A stretch of 64,000 nt of DNA from Sphingomonas xanthus. GTDB lineage: Bacteria > Pseudomonadota > Alphaproteobacteria > Sphingomonadales > Sphingomonadaceae. Position numbers and translations under genes: made by a program. The notes under the pieces are model-generated. The model was not told where the DNA came from. It was given only the letters and a program-made list of their open reading frames with translations, and made no database searches. The DNA is taken from the NCBI RefSeq assembly GCF_007998985.1, contig NZ_CP041659.1:1362001-1426000 (forward strand), given 5' to 3'. Positions within the stretch are counted from its first letter, which is position 1; every line of letters begins with the position of its first letter. Positions 36,079 through 43,755 of this stretch are shown here, in pieces.

Positions 36079-37898
36079 TGTCGGCGACTGGCCCCCTCGA
36101 CCGTTTTCGCGCCATTCTCGCCGGCGCAGCTCGGGCCATCGCCGAGGACGCGGAAGCCGAAGTGGTGTTCGCTTCCGATGGCAGCGGACAGGCCATGGGC
36201 AAGGTCGCGCGCGTCCCGTCGCCCGGACCGGGGCTCGAGCCGCGACTGGTTGCGGAGGCGCGGGGCGCCGCCGACGCGCTTGCGCTTCGCCTGCGGCATC
36301 ATAATCCCCAGCTCCACCTTGCCCGGGCACCTGCATCCGACAGCGATGCGCGGGCGGTCTTCGATGGGCTTGAGCAGGCACGGGTCGAAGCGCTCGGCGC
36401 TCGGACGATGCAGGGGGTGCGCGCCAACCTCAACGACCTGTCCGAGGCCCGGGTTCGGGTAGATGCGATCACCCGTGCGCGGACCGCGGAAGAAGTGCCG
36501 CTAGCAACCGCCGTCGCGCTGCTTGCCCGGCAGCGGCTGACCGGCGAGGCGCCGCCCAAGGCCGCGCGCGCCGGGCTCGAGCTGGTTGCGCCATGGATTG
36601 AGGAAAAGGCGGGAGCGGAGCTCGACGCGCTGACGCTGACTATCGACGACCAGGCCGCCTTCGCGACCCTGTCGCGCCGGTTGCTCGAAGACCTGGACCT
36701 AGCTGCCGATGACCCCGCCGACCAGCAGCCGGAGGAGGGCGAGGAAGGGCAGGGCGAGGACGAAGGGGCGGACGAAAGTGATCCCGACACCGACGGCGGC
36801 GATGCCGGCGGAGAAATGGACATGCGCTCCGACCAGACGGAGCAGGACGAGGGTGAGGACGACAGCGTCGATACCGAGGCCGACGTCGATGAAGGCGATG
36901 CTGCAAGCGGGCAGGAAGGCGCCGAACAGGCCCGTGCCGCTTCGCAAAAGCGCAACTGGTCGGACGAGCCGGCGACCGATTACCGCCCCTTTACCACTCG
37001 GTTCGATGAGATTGTCGCGACCGACGAGCTTTGTGACGAGGATGAGCTTGGCCGGCTTCGCGCCTACCTCGACCAGCAGATGGCCAGCCTCGGCGGGATC
37101 GTAACCCGGCTCGCCAACCGGTTGCAGCGGCGGCTGATGGCACAGCAGGCGCGAAGCTGGGACTTCGACCAGGAAGAAGGCCTGCTCGATGCCGCTCGGC
37201 TGGCCCGCGTGATTGCGTCGCCCGGGCATTCGCTAAGCTACAAGGTCGAGCGCGAAACCGAGTTCAAGGACACGGTGGTCAGCCTGCTGATCGACAATAG
37301 CGGGTCGATGCGCGGCCGGCCGATTTCGATTGCGGCGACCTGCGCCGATGTCCTGGCGCGGACGCTGGAGCGCTGCGGAGTGGCTACCGAAATCCTCGGC
37401 TTCACCACCAGGGGCTGGAAAGGCGGCCAGAGCCGCGAACAATGGCTGTCGGAAGGAAGGCCGCCGCACCCGGGCCGCCTGAACGACTTGCGCCACATCA
37501 TCTACAAGCGGGCCGACGAGCCTTATCGCCACGCGCGCCGCGGGCTTGGGCTGATGATGCGCGAAGGACTGCTCAAGGAGAATATCGACGGCGAGGCGCT
37601 GCTTTGGGCGCACGGCCGCTTGCTTGCACGCCCAGAAGAACGGCGGATCCTGCTGGTGATCAGCGACGGCGCGCCGGTCGACGATTCGACTGCATCGGCC
37701 AATGGCGGCACCTATCTGGAACGGCATCTGCGGCAGGTCATCGGCTGGATTGAAGGGCGCTCAGTCGTCGAACTGGCGGCGATCGGCATCGGCCATGACG
37801 TTACCCGATATTATTCGCGCGCGGTGACCATCATGGACGCGGAGCAATTGGGCGGGGCAATGATCGAGCAGCTGGCCGCCCTCTTCGAAAAGAAATGA
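36078..37898 (+). CDS. cobT: Cobaltochelatase subunit CobT
   Basis: A 606-residue protein in three parts: an N-terminal helical region, a very acidic linker (about 210-290, rich in Asp/Glu), and a C-terminal von Willebrand A-like domain with the MIDAS motif [13 protein letters not shown] near residue 405 and [11 protein letters not shown] near 533. This is the CobT architecture; it binds CobS and bridges to CobN. Ends [10 protein letters not shown]. Followed by a strong inverted repeat. Confidence 0.95.
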   Translation: MSATGPLDRFRAILAGAARAIAEDAEAEVVFASDGSGQAMGKVARVPSPGPGLEPRLVAEARGAADALALRLRHHNPQLHLARAPASDSDARAVFDGLEQARVEALGARTMQGVRANLNDLSEARVRVDAITRARTAEEVPLATAVALLARQRLTGEAPPKAARAGLELVAPWIEEKAGAELDALTLTIDDQAAFATLSRRLLEDLDLAADDPADQQPEEGEEGQGEDEGADESDPDTDGGDAGGEMDMRSDQTEQDEGEDDSVDTEADVDEGDAASGQEGAEQARAASQKRNWSDEPATDYRPFTTRFDEIVATDELCDEDELGRLRAYLDQQMASLGGIVTRLANRLQRRLMAQQARSWDFDQEEGLLDAARLARVIASPGHSLSYKVERETEFKDTVVSLLIDNSGSMRGRPISIAATCADVLARTLERCGVATEILGFTTRGWKGGQSREQWLSEGRPPHPGRLNDLRHIIYKRADEPYRHARRGLGLMMREGLLKENIDGEALLWAHGRLLARPEERRILLVISDGAPVDDSTASANGGTYLERHLRQVIGWIEGRSVVELAAIGIGHDVTRYYSRAVTIMDAEQLGGAMIEQLAALFEKK

Positions 37899-37915
37899 CG
37901 GCAAGGCAAAAAAAT

Positions 37916-37945
37916 GGGCCCGGAGCAACTACGCGCTCCGGGCCC
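37916..37945. terminator. Strong hairpin after cobT
   Basis: A perfect 11-bp stem, GGGCCCGGAGC (37916-37926) with GCTCCGGGCCC (37935-37945), loop of 8. The T-run is on the minus-strand side (seven A at 37908-37914 on the plus strand), so in sequence terms it best stops leftward transcription; on the plus strand it lacks the U-tract. It may act for both, shielding cobT from antisense reading. Confidence 0.65.
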
Positions 37946-38073
37946 CCCTCGATACGCGACGCGAGGGTTTCTTGTGGCCGTTGCCGGCAGACGGGGAAAA
38001 AGGGGGAAACCCCGTCGATGAAAGACTTATGGCCGATTCGCGGTTGAACATGGCTGAACGCGACGTGCAGCCA

Positions 38074-39054
38074 ATGTTCATGAAATCCATAGATTTCAGT
38101 GGGTTGTTTGTCGGGGCCGCTATCCTCGCCGCCTTCGTCCCAATCCGCGCGCTGCCGGACCGCCGGCCGCAGCCGCCTGCCGAGATCCACCTTGGCTACC
38201 GATCTGTCGCGCTGCCAGCGACAGCGGGACCACTACGCGTGGCGGGCGCCTGGGCAATGACGGGCACCGACCGGCGGCTGGGCGGGCTGTCCGCGCTCAC
38301 CATCGACCGTGGTCGGTTCCTCGCGGTCAGCGACCTTGGCGCGGTCGTCCTGTTCGACCCTCCGGCTGCACCTCACCCCAAGGCGAGGATCGTCGATCTT
38401 GTGCAGGGACCCGGCCCGATTGGCAGGAAATGGGCCCGGGGCGCGGAATCGATCGCCCGCGATCCGCAGGGGCGGGGCTGGTGGATCGGCTATGAGCAGC
38501 GCCACTCGCTATGGCTGTACGATGCCCAGTTCCGAACGGCCAAGGCCGCCGTCGACCTCCGCGCGATGAACTGGAGCGACAACCGCGGCGCCGAGGCTTT
38601 GGTGCCCGCCGACGGCGAGCTTCTTGTCGTTTCCGAAAATGGGCGCAGCGCGATTCGCATCGGCCCGGGGGCTCCGCGCATCCTGAACCTCAACGCCGGG
38701 GTCGACATCGCCGACGCCGCGACTGCCCCGGATGGAAGCAAGTGGGTCTTGCTGCGATGGCGCGGGTGGAAGGGGATCGGCCAGGCCGTGGCCCGGCTTC
38801 AGCCGAGTCGTGACGGTTACCGGGTCGGCAAACGTATCGCCGTGCCCAAGGCCCCGTTGGACAATTTCGAGGGAATGACCTTCACCGCCGGTGCCGACGG
38901 CCGCTGGCGTATCTGGCTGCTAACCGACGACGGGCACCGGCTAATGGCTCGCAACCTGCTGGTTGCGCTCGATTTCGATCTGCCCGTCGGAAACGGCAAA
39001 AGCCCGGCGGGACGCGCCGGGCTTTCGCGAAAGACTGCCGTCGATACGCCTTAA
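38074..39054 (+). CDS. Secreted phytase-like esterase (esterase-like activity of phytase family)
   Basis: About 326 residues: an N-terminal signal or anchor ([16 protein letters not shown]) and a beta-propeller-like body with [60 protein letters not shown] and FEGMTF, the repeated pattern of the 'esterase-like activity of phytase' family. Probably periplasmic; substrate unknown. The start is uncertain (in-frame ATG at 38029, 38050, 38074 and 38080, none with a good ribosome site). Its TAA shares TTAA with the rpmB stop, and its last codons contain the rpmB terminator. Confidence 0.8.
   Translation: MFMKSIDFSGLFVGAAILAAFVPIRALPDRRPQPPAEIHLGYRSVALPATAGPLRVAGAWAMTGTDRRLGGLSALTIDRGRFLAVSDLGAVVLFDPPAAPHPKARIVDLVQGPGPIGRKWARGAESIARDPQGRGWWIGYEQRHSLWLYDAQFRTAKAAVDLRAMNWSDNRGAEALVPADGELLVVSENGRSAIRIGPGAPRILNLNAGVDIADAATAPDGSKWVLLRWRGWKGIGQAVARLQPSRDGYRVGKRIAVPKAPLDNFEGMTFTAGADGRWRIWLLTDDGHRLMARNLLVALDFDLPVGNGKSPAGRAGLSRKTAVDTP
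38999..39025 (-). terminator. rpmB terminator inside the phytase-like coding region
   Basis: AAAGCCCGGCG / CGCCGGGCTTT, an 11-bp stem with a 5-nt loop, flanked by A and T runs on both sides. It is 26 bp downstream of the rpmB stop on the minus strand and lies within the last codons of the convergent gene. Because the sequence is symmetric it could stop transcription from either side. Confidence 0.7.
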
Positions 39055-39344
39055 GCGGCGGTCGACTTCGCCTTCTTGGCCAGCTCACGCTTCAGCTTGG
39101 CGACACGCGGCGACAGCTTGTCCTCGCTGGTCTTGGTCAGCCAATTGTCGAGGCCGCCGACATGTTCGACCGAACGCAGGCCATGCGTCGACACGCGCAG
39201 CTTGATGCTCTTTTCGAGCGAATCCGACATCAGCGTGACATTCTGCAGGTTGGGCAGGAAAGTCCGCTTGGTCTTGTTGTTGGCGTGGGAAACATTGTTG
39301 CCCACCTGCCGGCCCTTGCCGGTCAGCTCGCAAACGCGCGACAT
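39051..39344 (-). CDS. rpmB: 50S ribosomal protein L28
   Basis: A 97-residue L28. It begins [23 protein letters not shown], then [15 protein letters not shown], and has a basic C-terminal extension ([15 protein letters not shown]) usual in Alphaproteobacteria. The CxxC zinc motif of some L28 forms is absent. A single gene with its own promoter; not next to rpmG. Confidence 0.97.
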   Translation of the reverse strand: MSRVCELTGKGRQVGNNVSHANNKTKRTFLPNLQNVTLMSDSLEKSIKLRVSTHGLRSVEHVGGLDNWLTKTSEDKLSPRVAKLKRELAKKAKSTAA

Positions 39345-39398
39345 CGGTCACATCCTAAGTTTGAGGTGGGCACTGCAATAGCGCCCGGAAAGCGCCGC

Positions 39399-39427
39399 CC
39401 GATACAAGGGGTGTGGGGTCCCGTCAA
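39399..39427 (-). promoter_or_regulatory. Candidate sigma-70 promoter of rpmB
   Basis: On the minus strand TTGACG (39427-39422), 17-bp spacer, TATCGG (39404-39399), 55 bp upstream of the rpmB ATG. The -35 is nearly consensus and the spacing ideal. Confidence 0.5.
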
Positions 39428-39514
39428 CCTTGGCGGCACCATTTCGGACCGACGCAACCCCATCCGCCATGGTGCGTTACGGAAGCGAATCATTTTTCAC
39501 GGGGAACCCTTATC

Positions 39515-39823
39515 ATGCGAGCCATCCTGTTGATCCTGATCCTTGCCGTGGTGGCACTGATCGCGGCATTTGCCACTGGACTGGTCAGCTTTCCCCAAAC
39601 GCGCGAGGCCCGGGCGCCAAGCGTGACGGCCGAGGACGGCCAGCTGAAGGTCCAAGGCGGCCAGGCTCCGGCATTCGAGGTCCAGACAGGTGAAGTCGCG
39701 GTCGGCACCCGCAGCGCCAATGTCGCCGTGCCCGCGGTCGAGATCAGCCGCCAGCCGGCGACGGTTAAGGTGCCCGCGGTGGAAGTGCGCAAGCCGGGCG
39801 CGGAAGAGAATGCTGCCCAGTGA
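39515..39823 (+). CDS. Small single-pass membrane protein, function unknown
   Basis: A 102-residue protein: residues 2-25 are one hydrophobic helix (AILLILILAVVALIAAFATG), followed by a soluble tail rich in Val, Ala and Pro. In the tail the phrase VPAVE recurs (VAVPAVEISRQPATVKVPAVEVRK), a short internal repeat. ATG at 39515, with GGGGAA about 9 bases upstream. The longer frame from 39413 has no ribosome site and adds only Arg/Pro-rich sequence. Not recognised. Confidence 0.6.
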   Translation: MRAILLILILAVVALIAAFATGLVSFPQTREARAPSVTAEDGQLKVQGGQAPAFEVQTGEVAVGTRSANVAVPAVEISRQPATVKVPAVEVRKPGAEENAAQ

Positions 39824-39887
39824 CATTCTGGTCCCGCGGCTCGCGGGCATGACAGGCGCACCGCGAAGCGGTAGCGATCTTCCTCTG

Positions 39888-40379
39888 ATGTCATTTCCAC
39901 TCCCACTGCCGATGCGGCGAGCGCTCGACCTTGCCGCGGTCGCGGCCGAATCGGGCGAAGTCCCGGTCGGTGCGGTGATCACGCTCGACGGGGAGATTAT
40001 CGCCGAGGCGCGAAACGCCATGCGAGGCAACCTCGACCCCACTGCCCATGCCGAAATGGTGGCGATTCGCCATGCGGCCACCCGGCTCGGTCGATCTCGG
40101 CTTGATGGCTGCGAACTGTGGGTAACATTGGAACCGTGCGCGATGTGCGCCGGGGCGATCGCTCTCGCGCGCATCGGCGCAGTCCGGTTTGCCGCCGAGG
40201 ATCCAAAGGGCGGCGGCGTGGTCCATGGCGCGCGGGTCTTTAGCCAATCCACCTGTCACCACCGGCCTGACGTGCTCGGTGGGATCGGCGAGGACGAGGC
40301 ATCGGTCCAGTTGCGGGAGTTCTTCGCTGCTCGGCGGGCACCGAAAAGCCACACTGTTAACTTTACCGACGACTGCTGA
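39888..40379 (+). CDS. tadA: tRNA adenosine(34) deaminase (nucleoside deaminase family)
   Basis: A 163-residue cytidine-deaminase-fold enzyme. The zinc His and catalytic Glu are in AHAEMVAIRHA, and the two Cys ligands are in EPCAMCAGAIALARIGAVRF. The position and form of these motifs, and DPKGGGVVHGARVF, fit TadA, which makes inosine at the wobble position of tRNA-Arg(ACG). ATG at 39888 chosen to match the family N-terminus (PMRRALDLAAVAAESGEVPVGAV). A guanine-deaminase-like activity cannot be fully excluded. Confidence 0.88.
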   Translation: MSFPLPLPMRRALDLAAVAAESGEVPVGAVITLDGEIIAEARNAMRGNLDPTAHAEMVAIRHAATRLGRSRLDGCELWVTLEPCAMCAGAIALARIGAVRFAAEDPKGGGVVHGARVFSQSTCHHRPDVLGGIGEDEASVQLREFFAARRAPKSHTVNFTDDC

Positions 40380-40388
40380 AGCTCTCTG

Positions 40389-40636
40389 GTGCTGCGTGCG
40401 TATACCTTCGCGAGGACAGGGGCTGCTGCTGCAATGGCGATCGCCGGGCTGCCGCGGGCGATGGAAACCGGGCAGACGATGGTCGCTGCCGGCGTCGGTA
40501 CCTATCGCGGAAAAAGCGCGTTCGCCATCGGCCAGCCATGCTTCGGACAATGGACGGACCGTATTCAAGCTGGGGGTTACCTATGGCTCAAGCGAGTATG
40601 TGGGCGCCCGATGCCGGTGTCGGCGTGTAGTTCTAG
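40389..40636 (+). pseudogene. Relic of a YadA-type trimeric autotransporter anchor
   Basis: Three reading frames together spell the C-terminal beta-barrel anchor of a trimeric autotransporter. Frame 1 (to about 40535): AAMAIAGLPRAMETGQTMVA, then GVGTYRGKSAFAIG. Frame 2 (40540 to about 40605): ASDNGRTVFKLGVTYGSSEY. Frame 3 (40610-40636): DAGVGV, TAG, F, TAG, where intact family members end in GVGVxF/W. Two frameshifts and an in-frame stop separate the pieces, and no signal peptide, passenger or stalk remains. A dead gene end, left between tadA and the OmpA gene. Confidence 0.7.
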
Positions 40637-40646
40637 GATAAAAAAA

Positions 40647-40670
40647 GGGGCGCCCTTGCGGGGGCGCCCC
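40647..40670 (-). terminator. Intrinsic terminator of the OmpA-family gene
   Basis: Stem GGGGCGCCC (40647-40655) with GGGCGCCCC (40662-40670), flanked by seven A on the left and five T on the right. On the minus strand it lies 11 bp after the OmpA-family stop and is followed by a T-run. It can work in both directions. Confidence 0.85.
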
Positions 40671-40680
40671 GATTTTTAGA

Positions 40681-41352
40681 TCAATAACCCGGCTGGGTAA
40701 CCGGGACGACCTTGATCTCGACCCGGCGGTTCTGCGCCCGTCCGGCCTCGGTGTCGTTCGACGCGATTGGCTGGGTTTCGCCATAACCGCGGATTCCCAT
40801 TCGGGCACGGGCAACGCCGCGGACCGCAAGATAGTCGGCGACCGACTGGGCCCGCCGCTCCGACAGCACCTGGTTATAGGCATCGGTGCCGGTCGAATCG
40901 GTATGTCCGAGGACATCGATGTAGGTCTGGTTATAGCTGCTTAGTGTCTGCGCGACCTGGTTTAGCGTCGTCTGAAATTGCGGCTGGATCGTCGAGCTAT
41001 CGACCGGGAAGGTGATCCCCGAGGGCATGCGCAGGATGAGATCGTCGCCTTGGCGGATGACATCCACCCCGGTGCCCGCCGTCTGGCGGCGAAGATCGGC
41101 TTCCTGACGGTCCATATAGGCTCCAACGGCACCGCCGGCGATCGCGCCGACGCCGGCACCGATCAACCGCTCGGTTCGGTCGCTACGGCCGCCGACAAGG
41201 TCGCCCAGCAAATAGCCGCCAATCGCGCCGACGCCGATGCCAACCGCCGTGCGGTTGATCGACCGCTGGCCGGTATAAGGGTCGGTGGTGCAGGCTGCGG
41301 TGACCAGCGCGCCGGACAAGGCGGCCATGGTCAGCAAGGGAATGCGACGCAT
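40681..41352 (-). CDS. OmpA-family outer-membrane lipoprotein with glycine-zipper segment
   Basis: A 223-residue protein. The lipoprotein signal MRRIPLLTMAALSGALVTAAC has a lipobox ending at Cys21. Two glycine-zipper stretches follow (GIGVGAIGGYLLGDLVGG and GAGVGAIAGGAVGAYMD). The C-terminal OmpA domain (about 105-220) has YIDVLGHTDSTGTDAYNQ, SERRAQSVADYL and the peptidoglycan-binding NRRVEI. It tethers the outer membrane to peptidoglycan. A perfect EcfG-type promoter lies 39 bp upstream, suggesting stress induction. Confidence 0.92.
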   Translation of the reverse strand: MRRIPLLTMAALSGALVTAACTTDPYTGQRSINRTAVGIGVGAIGGYLLGDLVGGRSDRTERLIGAGVGAIAGGAVGAYMDRQEADLRRQTAGTGVDVIRQGDDLILRMPSGITFPVDSSTIQPQFQTTLNQVAQTLSSYNQTYIDVLGHTDSTGTDAYNQVLSERRAQSVADYLAVRGVARARMGIRGYGETQPIASNDTEAGRAQNRRVEIKVVPVTQPGY

Positions 41353-41390
41353 TTAATTCTCCAAATTTTGATGGATTGGTTGATTGAAGG

Positions 41391-41415
41391 AACGGTGTGG
41401 TTCATCGATGGTTCC
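41391..41415 (-). promoter_or_regulatory. EcfG-type general-stress promoter of the OmpA lipoprotein gene
   Basis: Minus strand GGAAC (41415-41411), 16 bases, CGTT (41394-41391): an exact match to the alphaproteobacterial EcfG consensus. The same DNA read on the plus strand gives GGAAC (41389-41393), N17, GTT, which could serve the divergent CorC-like gene, so the element is nearly symmetrical. Confidence 0.7.
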
Positions 41416-41479
41416 CTTGTTTCATTCGCGCACCGACTTGCGGGGCGCCCCATTTATCGGCATTGAACCCGCACCTGCC

Positions 41480-42835
41480 ATGAGCGACGCGCTCCTTCCC
41501 TTTCCCTGGTTTGACCTCGTCCTGATCGTGGCGCTCATTGCGATCAATGGATTGCTTGCGATGAGTGAGCTGTCGATCGTTTCATCGCGCGAGGCCCGAC
41601 TGAAGTCGATGGCCAAGTCCGGCTCCACGGGCGCCCAATGTGCCTTGGCGCTGGCAAGCGAGCCTGGCCGCTTCCTGTCGACGGTCCAAATTGGAATTAC
41701 ACTGATCGGAATCCTTGCCGGTGCCTATTCGGGCGCTAGCCTGGGTGAGCCGGTAGCCCAGCGACTGGCGCTGCTTGGTATGGAAGCTGAGCTCGCGCAG
41801 AGCGTCGGCTTCGGCCTGGTCATCGTGGTGGTGACCTACGTCAACCTGGTGATCGGCGAACTGGTGCCCAAACAGTTCGCACTGCGCAATCCGGAGGCGA
41901 TTGCGGTGGTCGTCGCCCGGCCGATGGGCTGGCTGAGCAAGCTGACCGCGCCTTTTGTCTGGCTGCTCGATCATACCAGCGCGCTGATCTTCCGCATCGT
42001 CGGCCTCAATCGAGAGGCCAAGAACATGGTCACTGCCGAAGAACTCCACCTGGTCGTCGCCGAGGCGCAGACCGCCGGCGTGCTCGAAGAGAATGAGCGG
42101 GCGATCATTTCCGGAATCGTCCGGCTCGCCGATCGACCGGTTCGGGAAGTGATGACTCCGCGGATGGATATCGACTGGATCGATATCAATTACTCCGCCG
42201 GCGAAATTCGTTCGGCGCTTGCCGAAACACCGCATAGCCGGCTTCCGGTCGCTGAAGGATCGGTCGACAATATCATTGGCGTGGTGTCGACCCGCGACAT
42301 GCTGACCGCCCTGATCGATGGCAAGCAACTCGACCTCAGGGCCTTGGTCCGGACAGCGCCGGTAATTCCTGACCTGATGGATGCGATGGACGCGCTTGCC
42401 GTGCTGCGGTCGGCGGACGTCCCCCTCGCGCTGGTCCATGACGAATATGGCCATCTCGATGGCATCGTGACGCCCGGCTCGATTCTGTCGGCGCTCGCCG
42501 GTGCATTCGCGCATGACATGGATGAAGGCGACGATCCGCCCTGTGTCGAACGCGAGGATGGCAGTTGGCTCGTTTCAGGTGCGGCGAGCGCCGACCTGCT
42601 CGAAGACCGCATCGGCGTATCAATCCCCGATGACCGCGACTACTCGACCGTGGCGGGCTTTGCCCTGTCGGTATTGAAGAGAATTCCGGAGACCGGCGAG
42701 ACATTCAAGTTCGATGGCTACCGGTTCGAAGTGATCGACATGGACGGCCGGAAAATCGACAAGCTGCTGGTCAACCGGCCCAAGCGCCGCAAGAGCGAGG
42801 ATGCGGCCGAAGACCGCGAACCTCAGGCAGATTAA
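41480..42835 (+). CDS. Hemolysin/CorC-TlyC-like membrane protein (CNNM-CBS-CorC_HlyC)
   Basis: A 451-residue protein in three parts. The N-terminal DUF21/CNNM membrane domain (about 1-200) has about four helices and the motif NGLLAMSELSIVSSREARL and NLVIGELVPKQFAL. A CBS pair follows (VREVMTPRMDIDWI, HSRLPVAEGSVDNIIGVVSTRDML). The C-terminal CorC_HlyC domain (about 355-435) comes last. The family includes Mg2+/Co2+ transport-linked proteins; 'hemolysin' is historical. ATG at 41480. Its stop shares TTAA with the convergent HhH gene. Confidence 0.92.
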   Translation: MSDALLPFPWFDLVLIVALIAINGLLAMSELSIVSSREARLKSMAKSGSTGAQCALALASEPGRFLSTVQIGITLIGILAGAYSGASLGEPVAQRLALLGMEAELAQSVGFGLVIVVVTYVNLVIGELVPKQFALRNPEAIAVVVARPMGWLSKLTAPFVWLLDHTSALIFRIVGLNREAKNMVTAEELHLVVAEAQTAGVLEENERAIISGIVRLADRPVREVMTPRMDIDWIDINYSAGEIRSALAETPHSRLPVAEGSVDNIIGVVSTRDMLTALIDGKQLDLRALVRTAPVIPDLMDAMDALAVLRSADVPLALVHDEYGHLDGIVTPGSILSALAGAFAHDMDEGDDPPCVEREDGSWLVSGAASADLLEDRIGVSIPDDRDYSTVAGFALSVLKRIPETGETFKFDGYRFEVIDMDGRKIDKLLVNRPKRRKSEDAAEDREPQAD

Positions 42836-43314
42836 AGCTTGCCGAACCGGGCCTCGTAGCCATCGATATCGCCCCGGGCGAGATAATCTGCCTGCTCGAC
42901 GATCCGGTCACGGTTGAAGCGGCCGCGAAAGGCGCCGAGCGAGGTATCAAGCGCCTCGACCTGGCTAGATGAAAGCTTGGCGATCTGGTCGAACCGGCTG
43001 ATGCCCCGCTCATTGAGCAGCGCCGCAAGTTTCGGGCCGACCCCCTTCAGCTTGACCAGGTCATCGGGCGTGCCGGTCGCGCCGGGAAGTTCCGCGTGGA
43101 CCCGGGCATTGATCATATGGCCAGCAACGTCGCTTGCGGCGGCGGCGGCCTCATCAGTGATGGCCCGTCCTTCCCCACTTGCCATATGGGGGCGGATCGG
43201 CGCGCTGTCGGTCAATGAAACGCGCTGCCGTGGGCGAAAGATCAACAGGCCGACGATCAGCCCGATGACGATGGCAACGGCCAGGACCGGCCAGTTCAGC
43301 TCCATGAATTCCAT
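42832..43314 (-). CDS. Membrane-anchored helix-hairpin-helix protein
   Basis: A 160-residue protein: one N-terminal membrane helix (LNWPVLAVAIVIGLIVGLLIF), a linker, then an HhH pair (about 85-140) with KLKGVGPKLAALLNERGISRFDQIAKLSSSQVEALD, as in the helix-hairpin-helix 'NuoE-like/flap-endonuclease-like' proteins of Sphingomonadales. The HhH might bind DNA or protein; the role is unknown. ATG at 43314, with a second ATG at 43305. Last gene of the operon purD / BON-like / 39-aa / HhH. Confidence 0.85.
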   Translation of the reverse strand: MEFMELNWPVLAVAIVIGLIVGLLIFRPRQRVSLTDSAPIRPHMASGEGRAITDEAAAAASDVAGHMINARVHAELPGATGTPDDLVKLKGVGPKLAALLNERGISRFDQIAKLSSSQVEALDTSLGAFRGRFNRDRIVEQADYLARGDIDGYEARFGKL

Positions 43315-43318
43315 CAGC

Positions 43319-43438
43319 TCAGATCCTTCGTTTCCAGCGGTTCGCGCGCCGCCGCAGTTCAACGATATATGCGATAATGAGGCCCAGCGCGAAACCGCCG
43401 AACGCGAGCATTTCGACTTCGATCAGCAATGGGATCAT
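43319..43438 (-). CDS. 39-residue membrane microprotein
   Basis: [20 protein letters not shown] followed by IIAYIVELRRRANRWKRRI: one hydrophobic helix and a strongly basic tail, giving an N-out/C-in topology by the positive-inside rule. The ATG overlaps the TAA of the upstream gene by one base (TAATG), GAGGAAG lies upstream, and the next gene starts 4 bp after its stop. Start, ribosome site, tight spacing on both sides and a clear membrane design argue that it is real despite its size. Function unknown. Confidence 0.7.
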   Translation of the reverse strand: MIPLLIEVEMLAFGGFALGLIIAYIVELRRRANRWKRRI

Positions 43439-43755
43439 TACGACTTCCTCGGCTGGACGGCAGGAGTGGAATCGTCCCACCTGACTTCGAGAATGCCCGG
43501 AATGTCGTCGAGGATGCGGACCAGCTCGGCGCGCTGAAACGGATCGGCCGGGCCCCTCAATACCAGCCGGCGGGCAAGCGGCCCGCGCTCCATCCGCGCT
43601 TCGATCATCGGCAGCTCATAATAGACGAGGGTACGGCGGGCGATGGTTTCTGCCCGCTGCGCCATCCGCTCTCCGGCGCCCAGGGGGCCGTGCCACAGTG
43701 CGGCAAAGCCGGCGACTGCGCCCGCACCGATCAAGAAGATGCTGCGCTGCTTCAC
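43438..43755 (-). CDS. Small membrane-anchored protein with BON-like domain
   Basis: 105 residues. GTG at 43755 overlaps the purD TGA (GTGA). Residues 4-24 form a membrane helix ([20 protein letters not shown]). The rest ([50 protein letters not shown]) has the alpha-beta pattern of a BON/OsmY-like module of the kind placed before OmpA domains. Probably periplasmic; function unknown. The longer open frame upstream is inside purD and not real. Confidence 0.7.
   Translation of the reverse strand: MKQRSIFLIGAGAVAGFAALWHGPLGAGERMAQRAETIARRTLVYYELPMIEARMERGPLARRLVLRGPADPFQRAELVRILDDIPGILEVRWDDSTPAVQPRKS

Noticed and set aside
40189-40641. A 150-residue ORF across the tadA end
   Set aside because: Its first part is tadA in the wrong frame; only the last portion is meaningful and is part of the YadA-anchor relic.
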